56,708 nucleotides of DNA from an uncultured Clostridium sp. (GCA_948441945.1 CAOJQV010000006.1:1-56708); one strand, 5' to 3'. Positions 1 through 9,544 are shown, counted from the stretch's first letter. Notes: generated by a model from the letters alone, not told the origin. Numbers and translations: made by a program.

Positions 1-205
1 TTATATCTCCACCTTGTAATAATTTAAACCACATTTTTGCATGTTCTTTTTCATTATCTGCAGTTTCTTGAAAAATAGCTGCAATTTGTTCATATCCTTC
101 TTTTTTAGCTTTACTTGCAAAATATGTGTATTTATTTCTTGCTTGTGATTCTCCTGCAAAAGCTTCCATTAGATTTTTTTCTGTTTTTGAACCTTTTAAT
201 TCCAT
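1..205 (-). CDS. rbr: Rubrerythrin, C-terminal part beyond the window
   Basis: The reverse strand from 205 reads MELKGSKTEKNLMEAFAGES and continues QARNKYTYFASKAKKEGYEQ, then ETADNEKEHAKMW, up to the window edge. The AGESQARNKY segment and the ETADNEKEH segment supply the first glutamate and the ExxH ligands of the ferritin-like diiron site of rubrerythrin, a peroxide-detoxifying protein of anaerobes. A ribosome site (AGGAGG) lies 7-12 bases upstream of the ATG. Only about 68 residues are present, so the C-terminal rubredoxin iron site cannot be checked. Its presence fits an anaerobic host. Confidence 0.9.
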   Translation of the reverse strand, partial: MELKGSKTEKNLMEAFAGESQARNKYTYFASKAKKEGYEQIAAIFQETADNEKEHAKMWFKLLQGGDI

Positions 206-264
206 TTTTGTTTCCTCCTATTCATTTTTTACAAGTTGTATTTTATAAAATTTTCTTTTATTTG

Positions 265-1992
265 TCAATGATTTTTTTGTAATTCTTCTTGAGTTTGTAA
301 TGGATTGTCTGGTACAAACTCCCTTCCTATTTTATGTCCTTCTTTCCCTGTTTTTAAATCAACAAATTTTGATGGATAAATCTTTTGAATTTTTTTTACT
401 TTTTTTGTTAATAAATTTCCTAAATGTGTAATATATTGATATCTACTATCTGTAGCATTAGTGGTTTTATTCATACCAATAATTGCTGATTCTCTTTTTT
501 CAGTTAAAGGCATTAAAATTCTTCTTCCTCTTGACCTACCTTTATACATTGAATAATTATTATCTTCGAATATTGGTATAATTGTATTTCCTTTTACTTT
601 AGAAAAATATTCTATTAATTCTTTTCTATTTATATGAAGCATTATTGGATTATTAAATCCTGGATAATCTATTCCTATTAATATTTGTCTTAATTTTAAT
701 TCAAGTGAGTTCTTATTACTATAACCATCTGAAATATATCCCCAATTTGTTATTTGTCTGTTTATTTCAATGTTAGATAATAACTCATATATTCTATAGT
801 TTTTATTTCGATATATAACTTCTATTAGGTTTCTATTTACTTGGTCTAAATAAAAATCTTCATCAAATTCATTTTCACATTGTGGAAGTTTTTCTCCAAA
901 ATAATTTTGATAACTTTCTTTAAATTTTGCATCAATATATCCTAAATTTAATACTGTATATTTTACATTTTCCTCGTCTTCATGTACTTTAACAGGCATA
1001 TCTTTTATATCATCATAAGCATAATTACATATTTTCATTTTGTATAAAATATTTTTTAATTGCTCATCAGATACTTCAATCTTTTTTCTATCAAATATAT
1101 TATCCCATAAATCTAATGTCTCAATCGTAAACAATGCTCTACTAATATTTTGAACTTCTTTTGTAAATCTATTTTGCCAAAAAGCATTTAATATTGTTAA
1201 TTGTTCATCATTTAGTTTACTAATATAATTTTCCTCAAATATATTTTCTAGTCCTATATCTCCTGTTTCAGCTGAATTCATTTCATATTTTAATTCTGGC
1301 ATTTCTAAAATTTCATAATCTTCATTTTGTTTTTGTAACATATTTTGTAATAAATCATATCTTTTTAAAAATTTTCCTACTTCTGCCAATCTTTTAATTT
1401 CATTTTCTTTACATATATTATTTACTTCATTTTTTCTAAATTTAACATAATCAGCTACAATTTCCTGTTCTGATTCTTTGTCAAAAATTATAGCATATTT
1501 ATAATCCTCTTTATTTATATCACTCTTTTTTCTATTATATCTTTCTTTAACTTTTTGTATAACTTCTGGTGTTAAATGTCTTGTATTTGCTCTTACTTCT
1601 TGTAGTACTATTTTCATTTCAAATAATTCTTGTGTTTCTTCATTTCCATATAATGCTTTCGTTTCTTGTAATTTATCAAACTTTTCTAAGTCTTCATTTT
1701 TTACTAAATCATAATATTTTTTTAAGATATGTGGATTATTTTGAAAAACATTTAATATATCTTCTTCTTTTTGAAGTAATACAGTTTGTGCTATTTTTAT
1801 ATAACTCATAAGTTGTTCACTAAATTCTTTTCTAACATGCTCTTTTGTTTTTTCTTTATCTCCATCGAAATTTTGTTGTACCTTTTTTATATATTCAGAT
1901 AATTGAGCAATTGATTTTTTTAATTTTTCTACATCATTATCTTTTGTATTATTTATAACTTTTTTTAATTGTTGCTTAAATTTTTTATCCAT
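265..1992 (-). CDS. Unknown 575-aa lysine/glutamate-rich cytoplasmic protein
   Basis: I do not recognise this family. The protein starts MDKKFKQQLKKVINN, has no signal peptide or membrane segment, and is rich in Lys, Glu, Asn and Ile. Residues 1-230 look strongly helical with charged heptad-like stretches. The part from about 230 to 575 is more mixed, with aromatic patches such as YRNKNYRIYELL and a basic KGRSRGRRI segment near residue 485. That basic segment could contact nucleic acid or membrane, but this is only a guess. A weak ribosome site (AGGTG) precedes the ATG. It is divergent from the U32-family gene and has no operon partner that would hint at function. Confidence 0.75.
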   Translation of the reverse strand: MDKKFKQQLKKVINNTKDNDVEKLKKSIAQLSEYIKKVQQNFDGDKEKTKEHVRKEFSEQLMSYIKIAQTVLLQKEEDILNVFQNNPHILKKYYDLVKNEDLEKFDKLQETKALYGNEETQELFEMKIVLQEVRANTRHLTPEVIQKVKERYNRKKSDINKEDYKYAIIFDKESEQEIVADYVKFRKNEVNNICKENEIKRLAEVGKFLKRYDLLQNMLQKQNEDYEILEMPELKYEMNSAETGDIGLENIFEENYISKLNDEQLTILNAFWQNRFTKEVQNISRALFTIETLDLWDNIFDRKKIEVSDEQLKNILYKMKICNYAYDDIKDMPVKVHEDEENVKYTVLNLGYIDAKFKESYQNYFGEKLPQCENEFDEDFYLDQVNRNLIEVIYRNKNYRIYELLSNIEINRQITNWGYISDGYSNKNSLELKLRQILIGIDYPGFNNPIMLHINRKELIEYFSKVKGNTIIPIFEDNNYSMYKGRSRGRRILMPLTEKRESAIIGMNKTTNATDSRYQYITHLGNLLTKKVKKIQKIYPSKFVDLKTGKEGHKIGREFVPDNPLQTQEELQKNH

Positions 1993-2011
1993 GATTTCAC
2001 CTACATTATAT

Positions 2012-2040
2012 TTTACTTTCTATTATTCTAATGATATAAT
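2012..2040 (+). promoter_or_regulatory. Possible sigma-A promoter for the U32-family gene
   Basis: TTTACT at 2012-2017 and TATAAT at 2035-2040 are separated by 17 bases and lie about 55 bases before the 2094 start. The -10 is perfect; the -35 matches TTGACA at four of six positions. Confidence 0.5.
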
Positions 2041-2093
2041 ATAAATTGTCTAAAATCAAGTTATTTTGAGATTTTTAATTTGGAGGAAATTTT

Positions 2094-4514
2094 ATGATAG
2101 ATTTACTTTCACCTGTTGGTGATTTTGAATGTTTAAAAGCTGCTGTTCAAAATGGTGCAAATAGTGTATATTTTGGTGCTAATTTATTTAGTGCTAGAGC
2201 TTTTGCTTCGAATTTTTCTTTAGATGAGCTAAAGGAAGCTATTTTATATGCTAAAACTAGAGGCGTAAAAACTAATTTAACTTTAAATACTTTAATTAAA
2301 AAAAATGAATTTGAATCTGCTTTTCAACTTGCTAAAAATGCTTATGAATTTGGAATTGATGCAATTATTGTACAAGATTTAGGTCTTGCTAAACAGTTAA
2401 TTAAACATTTTCCTGACTTAGATATTCATGCAAGTACTCAAATGACAGTTCATAATTTTCAGGGTGCTTTAGAAATGCAAAAATTAGGTTTTAAAAGAAT
2501 TGTTTTAGCTCGTGAGTTATCTATTTCTGAAATTGAATATATTTGTAAAAATACTGATATTGAAATTGAGTGTTTTATTCATGGAGCCTTATGTATTTCT
2601 TACTCTGGTCAATGTCTATTTTCTAGCATGATTGGTGGACGTTCTGGAAATCGTGGTAAATGTGCTCAGCCTTGTAGATTAAAATATGAATTATTGGAAA
2701 ATAATAAAAAAATAGAGAATGGTCATCTTTTAAGCACTCGTGATTTATGTGGATTAGATTTTATTCCAAAATTGATTAATGCTGGAGTAAACTGTTTAAA
2801 AATTGAAGGTAGGATGAAAAATCCTGAATATGTTGCAACAGTTACTAGAATTTACAGAAAATATATAGACTTAGCTGAGAGTACTAGCCCTTATATTATT
2901 GATGAAAATGACAGAAAGACTTTATTACAAGTATTTAATCGTGGTATGTCATCTTGTGGTCATCTTTCAGATTCTCCTAATAAAGACTTAGTATTTAAAG
3001 AAAAACCTAATAATATGGGACTATTTTTAGGTAAAATCCAAAAATATCAAAAAAATAAAGGTCATATCACTTTAAAACTAAATGAGACTATTAATATTGG
3101 AGATACTATTGCTTTAGAAAAAGAAGATGGAACTTATAATGTTTCTGAGCTAATGTTAAAAGATAAAAATATAAAAGAAACATCAATTGGCCAAACAGTT
3201 ACAATTGGTAGAATGAAGGGAAATATAAATTTAGGAGATAAAGTTTTTAAAATTTCTTCTAAAAACTTAAGACAACAAGCATTAGAAAGTTTTAAAAATG
3301 AAAATCGCAAAATTGCTCTAAATTGCAGTGTTACAATTAAAAAAAATCAACCTGTAAAAATTCAAGTAACTTCTGCTAACAATTTAGATATTTATAAAGA
3401 TTTGAATCTTTCTTATCAATCATTAGTAATACCAGATATTGCTAAAAATAGACCTTTAGATAAAGAAACAGTATTAGCTCAAATTAGTAAGACAAATAAT
3501 TCAATGTATGAATTTAAAAATATTGATATTAAATTAGATGATGGTTTATTTCTTGCTAAAATAAGTACATTAAATGAGCTAAGAAGGTGTATCTTAGAAG
3601 AAACATATCAATATGCTGTTAGCAAAATACAAAGAAAAAGTAAAAATGTTATTTATGACAATATTTCATCTAATAATACTCTACTAAATACTAAAAATCA
3701 AGAAATTTCAGTATTATTGAATATTTTACATTTTGATTTTGATTATAGTAAATTAGAAGGTTTTAATAATATTTATATACCTTTAAAATACTTTACAAAT
3801 AATAAATATGAAACAATTATATCAACTTTACAGGAAAAGTTTAATTTATATATTTATATGCCAACAATTATTAAAGCTAATTATAGAAATCTATTTTATT
3901 CTAATATTGAGAGAACAATTAAAAGATATGATATAAAGGGATTTATAATATCAAATATCTCAAATTTAAAATTGCTAGAAAATGTAATTAGTGCTAATAA
4001 TAAATTTAAAATAATAGCTAACTATACCTTTAATGTATTTAACGAAAATACGGTTAATGAATTAAAAAACTTAGGTATTAATCGTTTTACAATTTCTCCA
4101 GAATCTAATAAGGAAATTTTTGATAGCTTATCAGATACATCTATTTTGCAAAGTGAGGCGATTGTATATGGTAATATTCCACTTATGACTATGAATTACT
4201 GTCTATTAGGTGAAACAAACAAGTGTTATCCAAATTGCAAATCAAAATGTATGTTATTAGAAAACCGTTATTACCTAAATGACCGTTTAAATATGAAATT
4301 TAGAATTTTATTTGATAATATTCAAACAGTGTCAACTATTTATAATTGTAAAAAAACATCAATATGTAAAAATAATTATCCTATTAATTGTGCTAGAATT
4401 GATATTTTAGATGAAACAGTTGATGAAATTAATAATATTGTTGAAGTTGTTTGTTCTGGTAAAAGATTAGAGGGAAAAGACTATACTAATGGTAATTTAA
4501 ATTTAGATATGTAA
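2094..4514 (+). CDS. U32-family protein (RlhA/TrhP type RNA hydroxylation)
   Basis: The N-terminus (MIDLLSPVGDFECLKAAVQN) and the block ECFIHGALCISYSGQC followed by GGRSGNRGKCAQPCR are signatures of the U32 'peptidase' family. Characterised bacterial members make 5-hydroxycytidine in 23S rRNA (RlhA) or 5-hydroxyuridine in tRNA (TrhP) using prephenate-dependent chemistry. The clustered cysteines in this block (about residues 163-192) match those thought to hold an Fe-S cluster. At 806 aa it is longer than TrhP (about 450) and closer to the long clostridial members with an extra C-terminal domain. That region ends with another Cys-rich patch (CYPNCKSKCMLL). TGGAGGAAAT at 2081-2090 sets the start. 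The stop overlaps a bidirectional terminator. Confidence 0.85.
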   Translation: MIDLLSPVGDFECLKAAVQNGANSVYFGANLFSARAFASNFSLDELKEAILYAKTRGVKTNLTLNTLIKKNEFESAFQLAKNAYEFGIDAIIVQDLGLAKQLIKHFPDLDIHASTQMTVHNFQGALEMQKLGFKRIVLARELSISEIEYICKNTDIEIECFIHGALCISYSGQCLFSSMIGGRSGNRGKCAQPCRLKYELLENNKKIENGHLLSTRDLCGLDFIPKLINAGVNCLKIEGRMKNPEYVATVTRIYRKYIDLAESTSPYIIDENDRKTLLQVFNRGMSSCGHLSDSPNKDLVFKEKPNNMGLFLGKIQKYQKNKGHITLKLNETINIGDTIALEKEDGTYNVSELMLKDKNIKETSIGQTVTIGRMKGNINLGDKVFKISSKNLRQQALESFKNENRKIALNCSVTIKKNQPVKIQVTSANNLDIYKDLNLSYQSLVIPDIAKNRPLDKETVLAQISKTNNSMYEFKNIDIKLDDGLFLAKISTLNELRRCILEETYQYAVSKIQRKSKNVIYDNISSNNTLLNTKNQEISVLLNILHFDFDYSKLEGFNNIYIPLKYFTNNKYETIISTLQEKFNLYIYMPTIIKANYRNLFYSNIERTIKRYDIKGFIISNISNLKLLENVISANNKFKIIANYTFNVFNENTVNELKNLGINRFTISPESNKEIFDSLSDTSILQSEAIVYGNIPLMTMNYCLLGETNKCYPNCKSKCMLLENRYYLNDRLNMKFRILFDNIQTVSTIYNCKKTSICKNNYPINCARIDILDETVDEINNIVEVVCSGKRLEGKDYTNGNLNLDM

Positions 4515-4555
4515 AAAGTGTGCCAAAGGGGACGTCCCATTTTGGCACACTTTTT
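4513..4555. terminator. Bidirectional terminator built on a 31-bp repeat
   Basis: A long stem with A5 on its left and T5 on its right sits between two convergent genes. Its arms are AAAAAGTGTGCCAAA and TTTGGCACACTTTTT. The core is a copy of the dispersed 31-bp repeat. It overlaps the stop codons of both flanking genes, so it probably ends transcription from both sides. Confidence 0.85.
4519..4549. repeat. 31-bp palindromic repeat, copy 1 (G-type)
   Basis: The ends are TGTGCC and GGCACA and the core is GGGACGTCCC. It is one of five 31-base copies in the window. Here both arm ends carry the paired G/C variant. Confidence 0.9.
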
Positions 4556-5801
4556 AATCTACTATACTTATATTCCAAGGAGTTCTTCCTGACTGTGCAT
4601 CTGAATCGATTTGACTTAAATCTGTAACATTACAATTTTTCTTTATATACGCATCACTTGGTCCATAAGCCCATGAACAGAAATATTTTGATTTTTCTGA
4701 ATAGAAATTACAATTATCAAAATAAATTTTAACATCTTTAATATATGAATTTGAAACAATTCCTGCTTCATTACGATTCCCAGTATATCCTGATAAATCA
4801 AGTTTACAGTTTTTTAAATACACTTCTGTAGAAGATGCACTTATACTAATACTTGGTCCTTTAATTGTAACATTATATATATTTAAATTTTTAACTATCT
4901 CAAAATAATCTTGTCTATTTGTTATAATCGTAGCATCTGGCGTTATTCCTATTAAAGATATTTCTTCATTTAAATATTCATCTACATTTACTTCACCACT
5001 TATATATTCTATTTTTCCAACTAACAATTTTGTTGTTGCAATATACTCTTTATCATTTAATAATGTTACTTTACATTTTATTATATGTTCTCCACCTCTT
5101 AAATTATTTACATTATCTACTTGTTTATTTTCATCACTTTCGTCTATAAATACTATTGATTTGATTTTATCTTTATATTCTTCATTTATATTAAAATAGT
5201 TTTGTAATAAATAATCTTCTCGTATATTAACAGTGTCTTCTTTATTTTTTGCAGTGACAACTTTTTTTGTATTTCCATATAAATCTATTTCACTTTCATA
5301 ACTTTCTAATACAGTATTTTCTGCATTTTGTGCATTTATATGTTCATTTTTTGCTTGACCTATCTTTCCAAACAACCCATTTTCTGTTAATTGTGATATT
5401 GCTATTCCTGCTAATATTAAAAGTATTATTATTGTTATAACTAACGCTATTAATGTTATTCCCTTATTTTTTAGATTATTTGTAGTGTTTATTTGCTTAC
5501 TACTTAACTCAATCACTAAATCTATATTATCATCTTTTGCTACTTTGTTTTTTCTGATTTCCCCACATTTTTTGCATTTAAATATTATAACATAACCTTT
5601 TTTACCATTAATTTCTAATCCAACTGGTTCTAAATCTCCATGACATTTTTCTTGTCTATCTCCTGGATTTATATCAACATGTTTAGAATGTAAACAATAT
5701 GGACAATGATTTCTACAAGAATATCCCAATTTAGGTACTAATTTTCCACAATGTTCACATTTAAACTGTTCATCTATTTCTGTAAATTTACTACTTTCCA
5801 T
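4554..5801 (-). CDS. RNHCP zinc domain fused to a pilin-like transmembrane/extracellular protein
   Basis: Residues 12-100 are an RNHCP domain: CEHC (15-18), SCRNHCPYCLHSKHV (28-42), NPGDR, and a CKKC pair (76-79), four zinc-knuckle-like Cys groups. Then comes NKGITLIALVITIIILLILA (112-131), the prepilin-type KG-hydrophobic helix found in many clostridial pseudopilins, but placed 114 residues in and lacking the usual Glu at position +5. Residues 150-415 look extracellular and beta-rich. A late stretch with repeated short strands (VYLKNCKLDLSG, IYFDNCNFYS) suggests a beta-helix. The gene follows the nucleoside-kinase gene by 14 bases with its own AAAGGAG site. Both domain assignments are clear; the function of the fusion is unknown. 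Confidence 0.8.
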   Translation of the reverse strand: MESSKFTEIDEQFKCEHCGKLVPKLGYSCRNHCPYCLHSKHVDINPGDRQEKCHGDLEPVGLEINGKKGYVIIFKCKKCGEIRKNKVAKDDNIDLVIELSSKQINTTNNLKNKGITLIALVITIIILLILAGIAISQLTENGLFGKIGQAKNEHINAQNAENTVLESYESEIDLYGNTKKVVTAKNKEDTVNIREDYLLQNYFNINEEYKDKIKSIVFIDESDENKQVDNVNNLRGGEHIIKCKVTLLNDKEYIATTKLLVGKIEYISGEVNVDEYLNEEISLIGITPDATIITNRQDYFEIVKNLNIYNVTIKGPSISISASSTEVYLKNCKLDLSGYTGNRNEAGIVSNSYIKDVKIYFDNCNFYSEKSKYFCSWAYGPSDAYIKKNCNVTDLSQIDSDAQSGRTPWNISIVD

Positions 5802-5815
5802 TATATTTTCTCCTT

Positions 5816-7459
5816 TTAATGTAAGTCAAATGTACCTCCACCTAAAAACTCTTTTATTAATGAGTTATTTGGTACATATTCTTTTGGAATTTCTATAAAA
5901 TATTTTAATATATCTATTAATCTTTGTGCTTCTGCGTATTTTTTATCTTCTCTCGTAATTTCTTGTAGTAATGGCATTGCAATCGGTTTTAATGCATTTA
6001 ATTCATAAATAAGTGATGTGTTAAATATTTTATCAGCTTCTTCTTGGAAAGGAAATATGTTTTTCTCTTCCCCTTCTGTTACTTTATGCCATGTATTTAA
6101 AGTATGAATTGCTGAGTATCCTCTAAATTGATGGTCTCTTACAATTCTTCTTATTAGTCTAGTATCAGTTGTTGAAATTCTATTATACCTGTCCATATTT
6201 AATACTGTTAATGCACTAATGTATATTTTGTATTTTTGTTCTTTTGCAATTTGATTTGTTAATTTATCATTTAAACAATGTATACCTTCTATAACTAATA
6301 CTTCGTCTTCTTCTAGTTTCATTTTCTTTCCATTATATTTTTTTGTTCCTACTGTAAAATCAAATTCTGGCATTTCTATTTCTTCACCATTTAATAATTT
6401 AACAAGATGATTATTAAATAATGTTAAGTCAACTGCTTCAATGGATTCAAAATCATATTCTCCATTTGCGTCTCTAGGTGTATCTTGCCTTTCTACAAAA
6501 TAATTATCTACTGATATTGTAACTGGTTTTAATCCATTTAGTCTTAACTGAATTCCTAATCTTTGCGCAAATGTTGTTTTTCCTGATGATGAAGGACCTG
6601 CTATTAGTATCATTTTAACATTTTTCCTTTTAGCAATATCATCTGCTATATTTGCAATTTTCTTTTCATGCAAAGCTTCTGCAAGCATTATAACATCTTT
6701 TATTCTATTTTCTTGTATTGTTTTATTTAATTTATAAACAGTTATTATATCTAAAACTGAATGTATTTTCTCAAATTCATCTATTGCCCATGCTAATTTT
6801 TTTGTATCTTTAAATTCATGTATTTCATTTGGATGTTTAGAACTAGGATATCTAATTAAGAAACCTTCTCCATATTTTACTATTTCAAATAATGATATCA
6901 TTCCTGTTCTAGGGGCTATTACCCCATAACAATAATTGTAATAGTTTTCACAATAATACATATAGATTTGCTTATTTTCTTTAAAATCAAATTGTAACCT
7001 ACCTTTTGATGCATTAGTTTTTTCATAAAATTCTTCTGCTTCTTTTCTTGTCATAACTACTTTTTTGATTTTTAAATCTTTATCTATAATTTCTTGAATT
7101 TTACTGCTTAAACTTTTTATAAACTCTTTTGTTATTTTTACATTGTCACATCTACAAAACATTGCATTTCCTAATTGATATTCTACCATTAATTTTTCTT
7201 TTTGATAAAGACTTTCAAATGCTTTTCCCATTATAAATACTAAAGTTCTTACATACACTTTCATTCCTTCTTTTGATGAAGTATCTATTAATTCTATTTT
7301 TGCATCTTCTGTTATTTCTGTATCTAAGTTTCTATATTCATTATTATATGTACATTCTATAACTTGATATTTATTATTTTCTATTTCTTCTTCTAATGCT
7401 TTGCTTACTGTTTCTCCATATTCTACTTTTTTATTTTTTCCTTGAAAATTGATATTCAT
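5816..7459 (-). CDS. TGS-like domain plus uridine kinase-type nucleoside kinase
   Basis: This 547-aa protein matches the clostridial 'nucleoside kinase' architecture. The N-terminus (MNINFQGKNKKVEYGETVSK) resembles a TGS domain, followed by a threonyl-tRNA-synthetase-like editing region (residues 60-260). The C-terminal half is a P-loop kinase of the uridine kinase/phosphoribulokinase class, with Walker A GPSSSGKTT near residue 288, the substrate loop SVDNYF, and the acidic strand VLVIEGIHCLND. It probably phosphorylates a nucleoside, but the exact substrate is not known from sequence. GGAGGAAAATT precedes the ATG. It is the first gene of a two-gene unit with the RNHCP-pilin gene. Confidence 0.85.
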   Translation of the reverse strand: MNINFQGKNKKVEYGETVSKALEEEIENNKYQVIECTYNNEYRNLDTEITEDAKIELIDTSSKEGMKVYVRTLVFIMGKAFESLYQKEKLMVEYQLGNAMFCRCDNVKITKEFIKSLSSKIQEIIDKDLKIKKVVMTRKEAEEFYEKTNASKGRLQFDFKENKQIYMYYCENYYNYCYGVIAPRTGMISLFEIVKYGEGFLIRYPSSKHPNEIHEFKDTKKLAWAIDEFEKIHSVLDIITVYKLNKTIQENRIKDVIMLAEALHEKKIANIADDIAKRKNVKMILIAGPSSSGKTTFAQRLGIQLRLNGLKPVTISVDNYFVERQDTPRDANGEYDFESIEAVDLTLFNNHLVKLLNGEEIEMPEFDFTVGTKKYNGKKMKLEEDEVLVIEGIHCLNDKLTNQIAKEQKYKIYISALTVLNMDRYNRISTTDTRLIRRIVRDHQFRGYSAIHTLNTWHKVTEGEEKNIFPFQEEADKIFNTSLIYELNALKPIAMPLLQEITREDKKYAEAQRLIDILKYFIEIPKEYVPNNSLIKEFLGGGTFDLH

Positions 7460-7520
7460 AATTTTCCTCCTCTTTTGTTTTTACTATATTATTTTATATC
7501 AATTAACATTATAAGTCAAA

Positions 7521-7551
7521 TGTCCCAAAAGGGACGTTTACCTTTGGGACA
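7521..7551. repeat. 31-bp palindromic repeat, copy 2 (C-type)
   Basis: The ends are TGTCCC and GGGACA and the core is GGGACGTTTACC. The copy at 13697 is its exact reverse complement and the copy at 27637 differs by one base. It lies upstream of the kinase start and downstream-facing to sspH. Confidence 0.9.
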
Positions 7552-7659
7552 TTATATTTCTTTTCCATATTTATGTATTGTCAATATTGATATTTTTAAA
7601 TTTCAGTTATATTTACTATTTTTTTTGGATATAATTTTACAAGAATAGGAGTGATATTT

Positions 7660-7848
7660 ATGGATTTACAAAGAGTTCATTCAATTTTAAATAATAAAGA
7701 AAAATGTGATGTTTTTTATGGAGATAGACCTGTTTGGATTCAAGGTATTGACGATATAAGTGATGTTGCTAAAGTTGGGTTTATTGATAATTTTGAGGAA
7801 AGAGATGTTTATATAGAGGATTTATATGAAAAAAATTTATATCAATAA
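7660..7848 (+). CDS. sspH: H-type small acid-soluble spore protein
   Basis: The 62-aa product MDLQRVHSILNNKEKCDVFY continues with GDRPVWIQGIDD and ends in FEERDVYIEDLYEKNLYQ. The pattern (MDxQRxxxIL, then VxYxxxPVWIQxID, then acidic repeats ending V/DVxxxDL) is that of the SspH family, a minor DNA-associated protein of the spore core made in the forespore. TAGGAG at 7645-7650 is spaced eight bases from this ATG, so I start here rather than at the in-frame GTG three codons earlier. A strong terminator follows at once, so it is a single-gene unit. I could not see a convincing sigma-G promoter. Confidence 0.85.
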   Translation: MDLQRVHSILNNKEKCDVFYGDRPVWIQGIDDISDVAKVGFIDNFEERDVYIEDLYEKNLYQ

Positions 7849-7855
7849 AATGGAG

Positions 7856-7892
7856 AAAGACCAGTAAAGTAAAAATCACTTTTCTGGTCTTT
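7856..7892 (+). terminator. Rho-independent terminator after sspH
   Basis: AAAGACCAG pairs with CTGGTCTTTTT across an inner AAGT/ACTT stem, and the right arm runs into a T-tract. It starts eight bases after the sspH stop codon. Confidence 0.9.
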
Positions 7893-8099
7893 TTGGCATT
7901 AGCTGTGCTTGTTGTAAACAATGCGCTCTACTTCCCACATTATAGTAAAAAGTGGGATACATCTTGAGATTTGTTGCTCATTTAAATTTTAGATTGTGTA
8001 ATCACGTAATATGTTTCTTATCTTTTCGACTTTATCTAAAGAAACACTATACGTTTTAGGCGGGATAAATTCCTCTCCACTACACTTTCCATAATTCCA
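7893..8099 (-). pseudogene. Unassigned reading-frame remnant and structured DNA after glyS
   Basis: Directly after the glyS TAG the same frame stays open for 36 codons: WNYGKCSGEEFIPPKTYSVS, then LDKVEKIRNILRDYTI, then stop. It reopens for another 29 codons (NLNEQQISRC..., IMWEVERIVYNKHS). There is no start codon or ribosome site. The codons include CCG, CGC and ACG, which are rarer in the neighbouring genes. It may be a decayed gene end. The distal part also has small hairpins (CCCAC/GTGGG near 7936-7955; GCATT/AATGC), so an RNA gene is possible. I cannot name a family. Confidence 0.3.
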
Positions 8100-9482
8100 C
8101 TAAAATTCGACTTTTTTTGTTATCCAATCTTCTAATTCATCAATTTTAATTCTTATTTGTTCCATAGTATCCCTATCTCTTACAGTAACAGTTTCATCTT
8201 CAATAGTATCAAAATCAACTGTTACACAGTATGGAGTACCTATTTCATCTTCTCTTCTATAACGTTTTCCAATTGACCCTGCTTCATCATAATCACACAT
8301 AAATTTTTTAGATAATTTTGAATAAACTTCTTGTGCTTTTTCTGATAATTTTTTAGATAATGGAAGAACTGCAACCTTAAATGGTGCTAAAGCTGGATGT
8401 AAATGTAATACTGTTCTTACATCTCCTTCTGCTATTTCTTCTTCATCATAGCTATTGCATAAAAACGCTAAAACAACTCTATCAGCTCCAAGTGATGGTT
8501 CAATTACATAAGGTACGTATTTTTCATTTGTCTCTGGATCTTGATATGATAAATCTTGTTTTGAGTGGTTTATATGTTGTGTTAAATCATAATCTGTTCT
8601 ATCTGCAATTCCCCATAATTCTCCCCATCCAAATGGAAATTCAAATTCAATATCAGTAGTTGCTTTACTATAAAATACAAGTTCTTCTGGTGAGTGGTCT
8701 CTTAAACGAATATTTTCTTTTTTCATACCTAAGTTTAATAACCAGTTTTCACAATAATCTTTCCAGTATTTATGCCATTTTAAATCTGTTCCTGGCTTAC
8801 AGAAAAATTCAAGTTCCATTTGTTCAAATTCTCTTGTTCTAAATGTAAAGTTTCCAGGTGTGATTTCATTTCTAAACGCTTTACCAATTTGAGCTATACC
8901 CATTGGCATCTTCTTTCTTGATGTTCTTAATACATTTTTAAAGTCAACAAATATTCCTTGTGCAGTTTCTGGTCTTAAGTATACAGTTGATGTAGTATCT
9001 TCTGTTACACCTTGAAATGTTTTGAACATTAAGTTAAATTTTCTTATATCAGTAAAGTTTGTTTTTCCACATGATGGACATGGAATTTTATTAATTGTTA
9101 TAAAATTTATTAATTCTTCATCTGACATCCCATCAGCAATCATATCTTTTCCATTTTCATGAGCCCATTCTTCAATTAATTTATCTGCTCTATGTCTTGT
9201 TTTACATTCTTTACAATCTATTAATGGGTCTGAAAAACCACCTATATGTCCTGATGCAACCCATGTTTCTGGATTCATTAAAATTGCTGCATCTAAACCT
9301 ACTATGTTAGATTGTTCTTGTATAAACTTCTTTCTCCATGCAGATTTTACATTATTTTTCAACTCATTTCCTAGTGGGCCATAGTCCCAAGTATTTGCTA
9401 ATCCTCCATAAATTTCTGAACCTGGATAAATAAATCCTCTATTTTTGCATAGTGCAACTAATGTGTCCATTGATTTTAACAT
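8100..9482 (-). CDS. glyS: Glycyl-tRNA synthetase, single-chain alpha2 type
   Basis: This class II synthetase charges tRNA-Gly and is the homodimeric type, not the two-subunit GlyQ/GlyS type. Its signatures are [16 protein letters not shown] and [12 protein letters not shown] at the N-terminus. The motif 2 region is [20 protein letters not shown] and the following [18 protein letters not shown] loop. Motif 3 is [10 protein letters not shown] near residue 342, followed by the C-terminal anticodon-binding domain. Two Cys pairs (CKEC, CPSC) in the insertion could bind zinc. The length (460 aa) is normal for the family. AGGAGGAG lies just before the ATG. A 31-bp repeat copy sits in its 5' leader. 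Confidence 0.95.
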   Translation of the reverse strand: MLKSMDTLVALCKNRGFIYPGSEIYGGLANTWDYGPLGNELKNNVKSAWRKKFIQEQSNIVGLDAAILMNPETWVASGHIGGFSDPLIDCKECKTRHRADKLIEEWAHENGKDMIADGMSDEELINFITINKIPCPSCGKTNFTDIRKFNLMFKTFQGVTEDTTSTVYLRPETAQGIFVDFKNVLRTSRKKMPMGIAQIGKAFRNEITPGNFTFRTREFEQMELEFFCKPGTDLKWHKYWKDYCENWLLNLGMKKENIRLRDHSPEELVFYSKATTDIEFEFPFGWGELWGIADRTDYDLTQHINHSKQDLSYQDPETNEKYVPYVIEPSLGADRVVLAFLCNSYDEEEIAEGDVRTVLHLHPALAPFKVAVLPLSKKLSEKAQEVYSKLSKKFMCDYDEAGSIGKRYRREDEIGTPYCVTVDFDTIEDETVTVRDRDTMEQIRIKIDELEDWITKKVEF

Positions 9483-9499
9483 AAAAACTCCTCCTATTT

Positions 9500-9530
9500 T
9501 GTGCCAAAAAGGGACGTCCCTTTTGGCACA
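9500..9530. repeat. 31-bp palindromic repeat, copy 3 (G-type)
   Basis: The ends are TGTGCC and GGCACA around GGGACGTCCC. The arms are almost perfectly complementary, with a single bulged A. It lies 18 bases upstream of the glyS start, so it would fold in the glyS mRNA leader. Confidence 0.9.
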
Positions 9531-9544
9531 TTTTTGTATAATAT

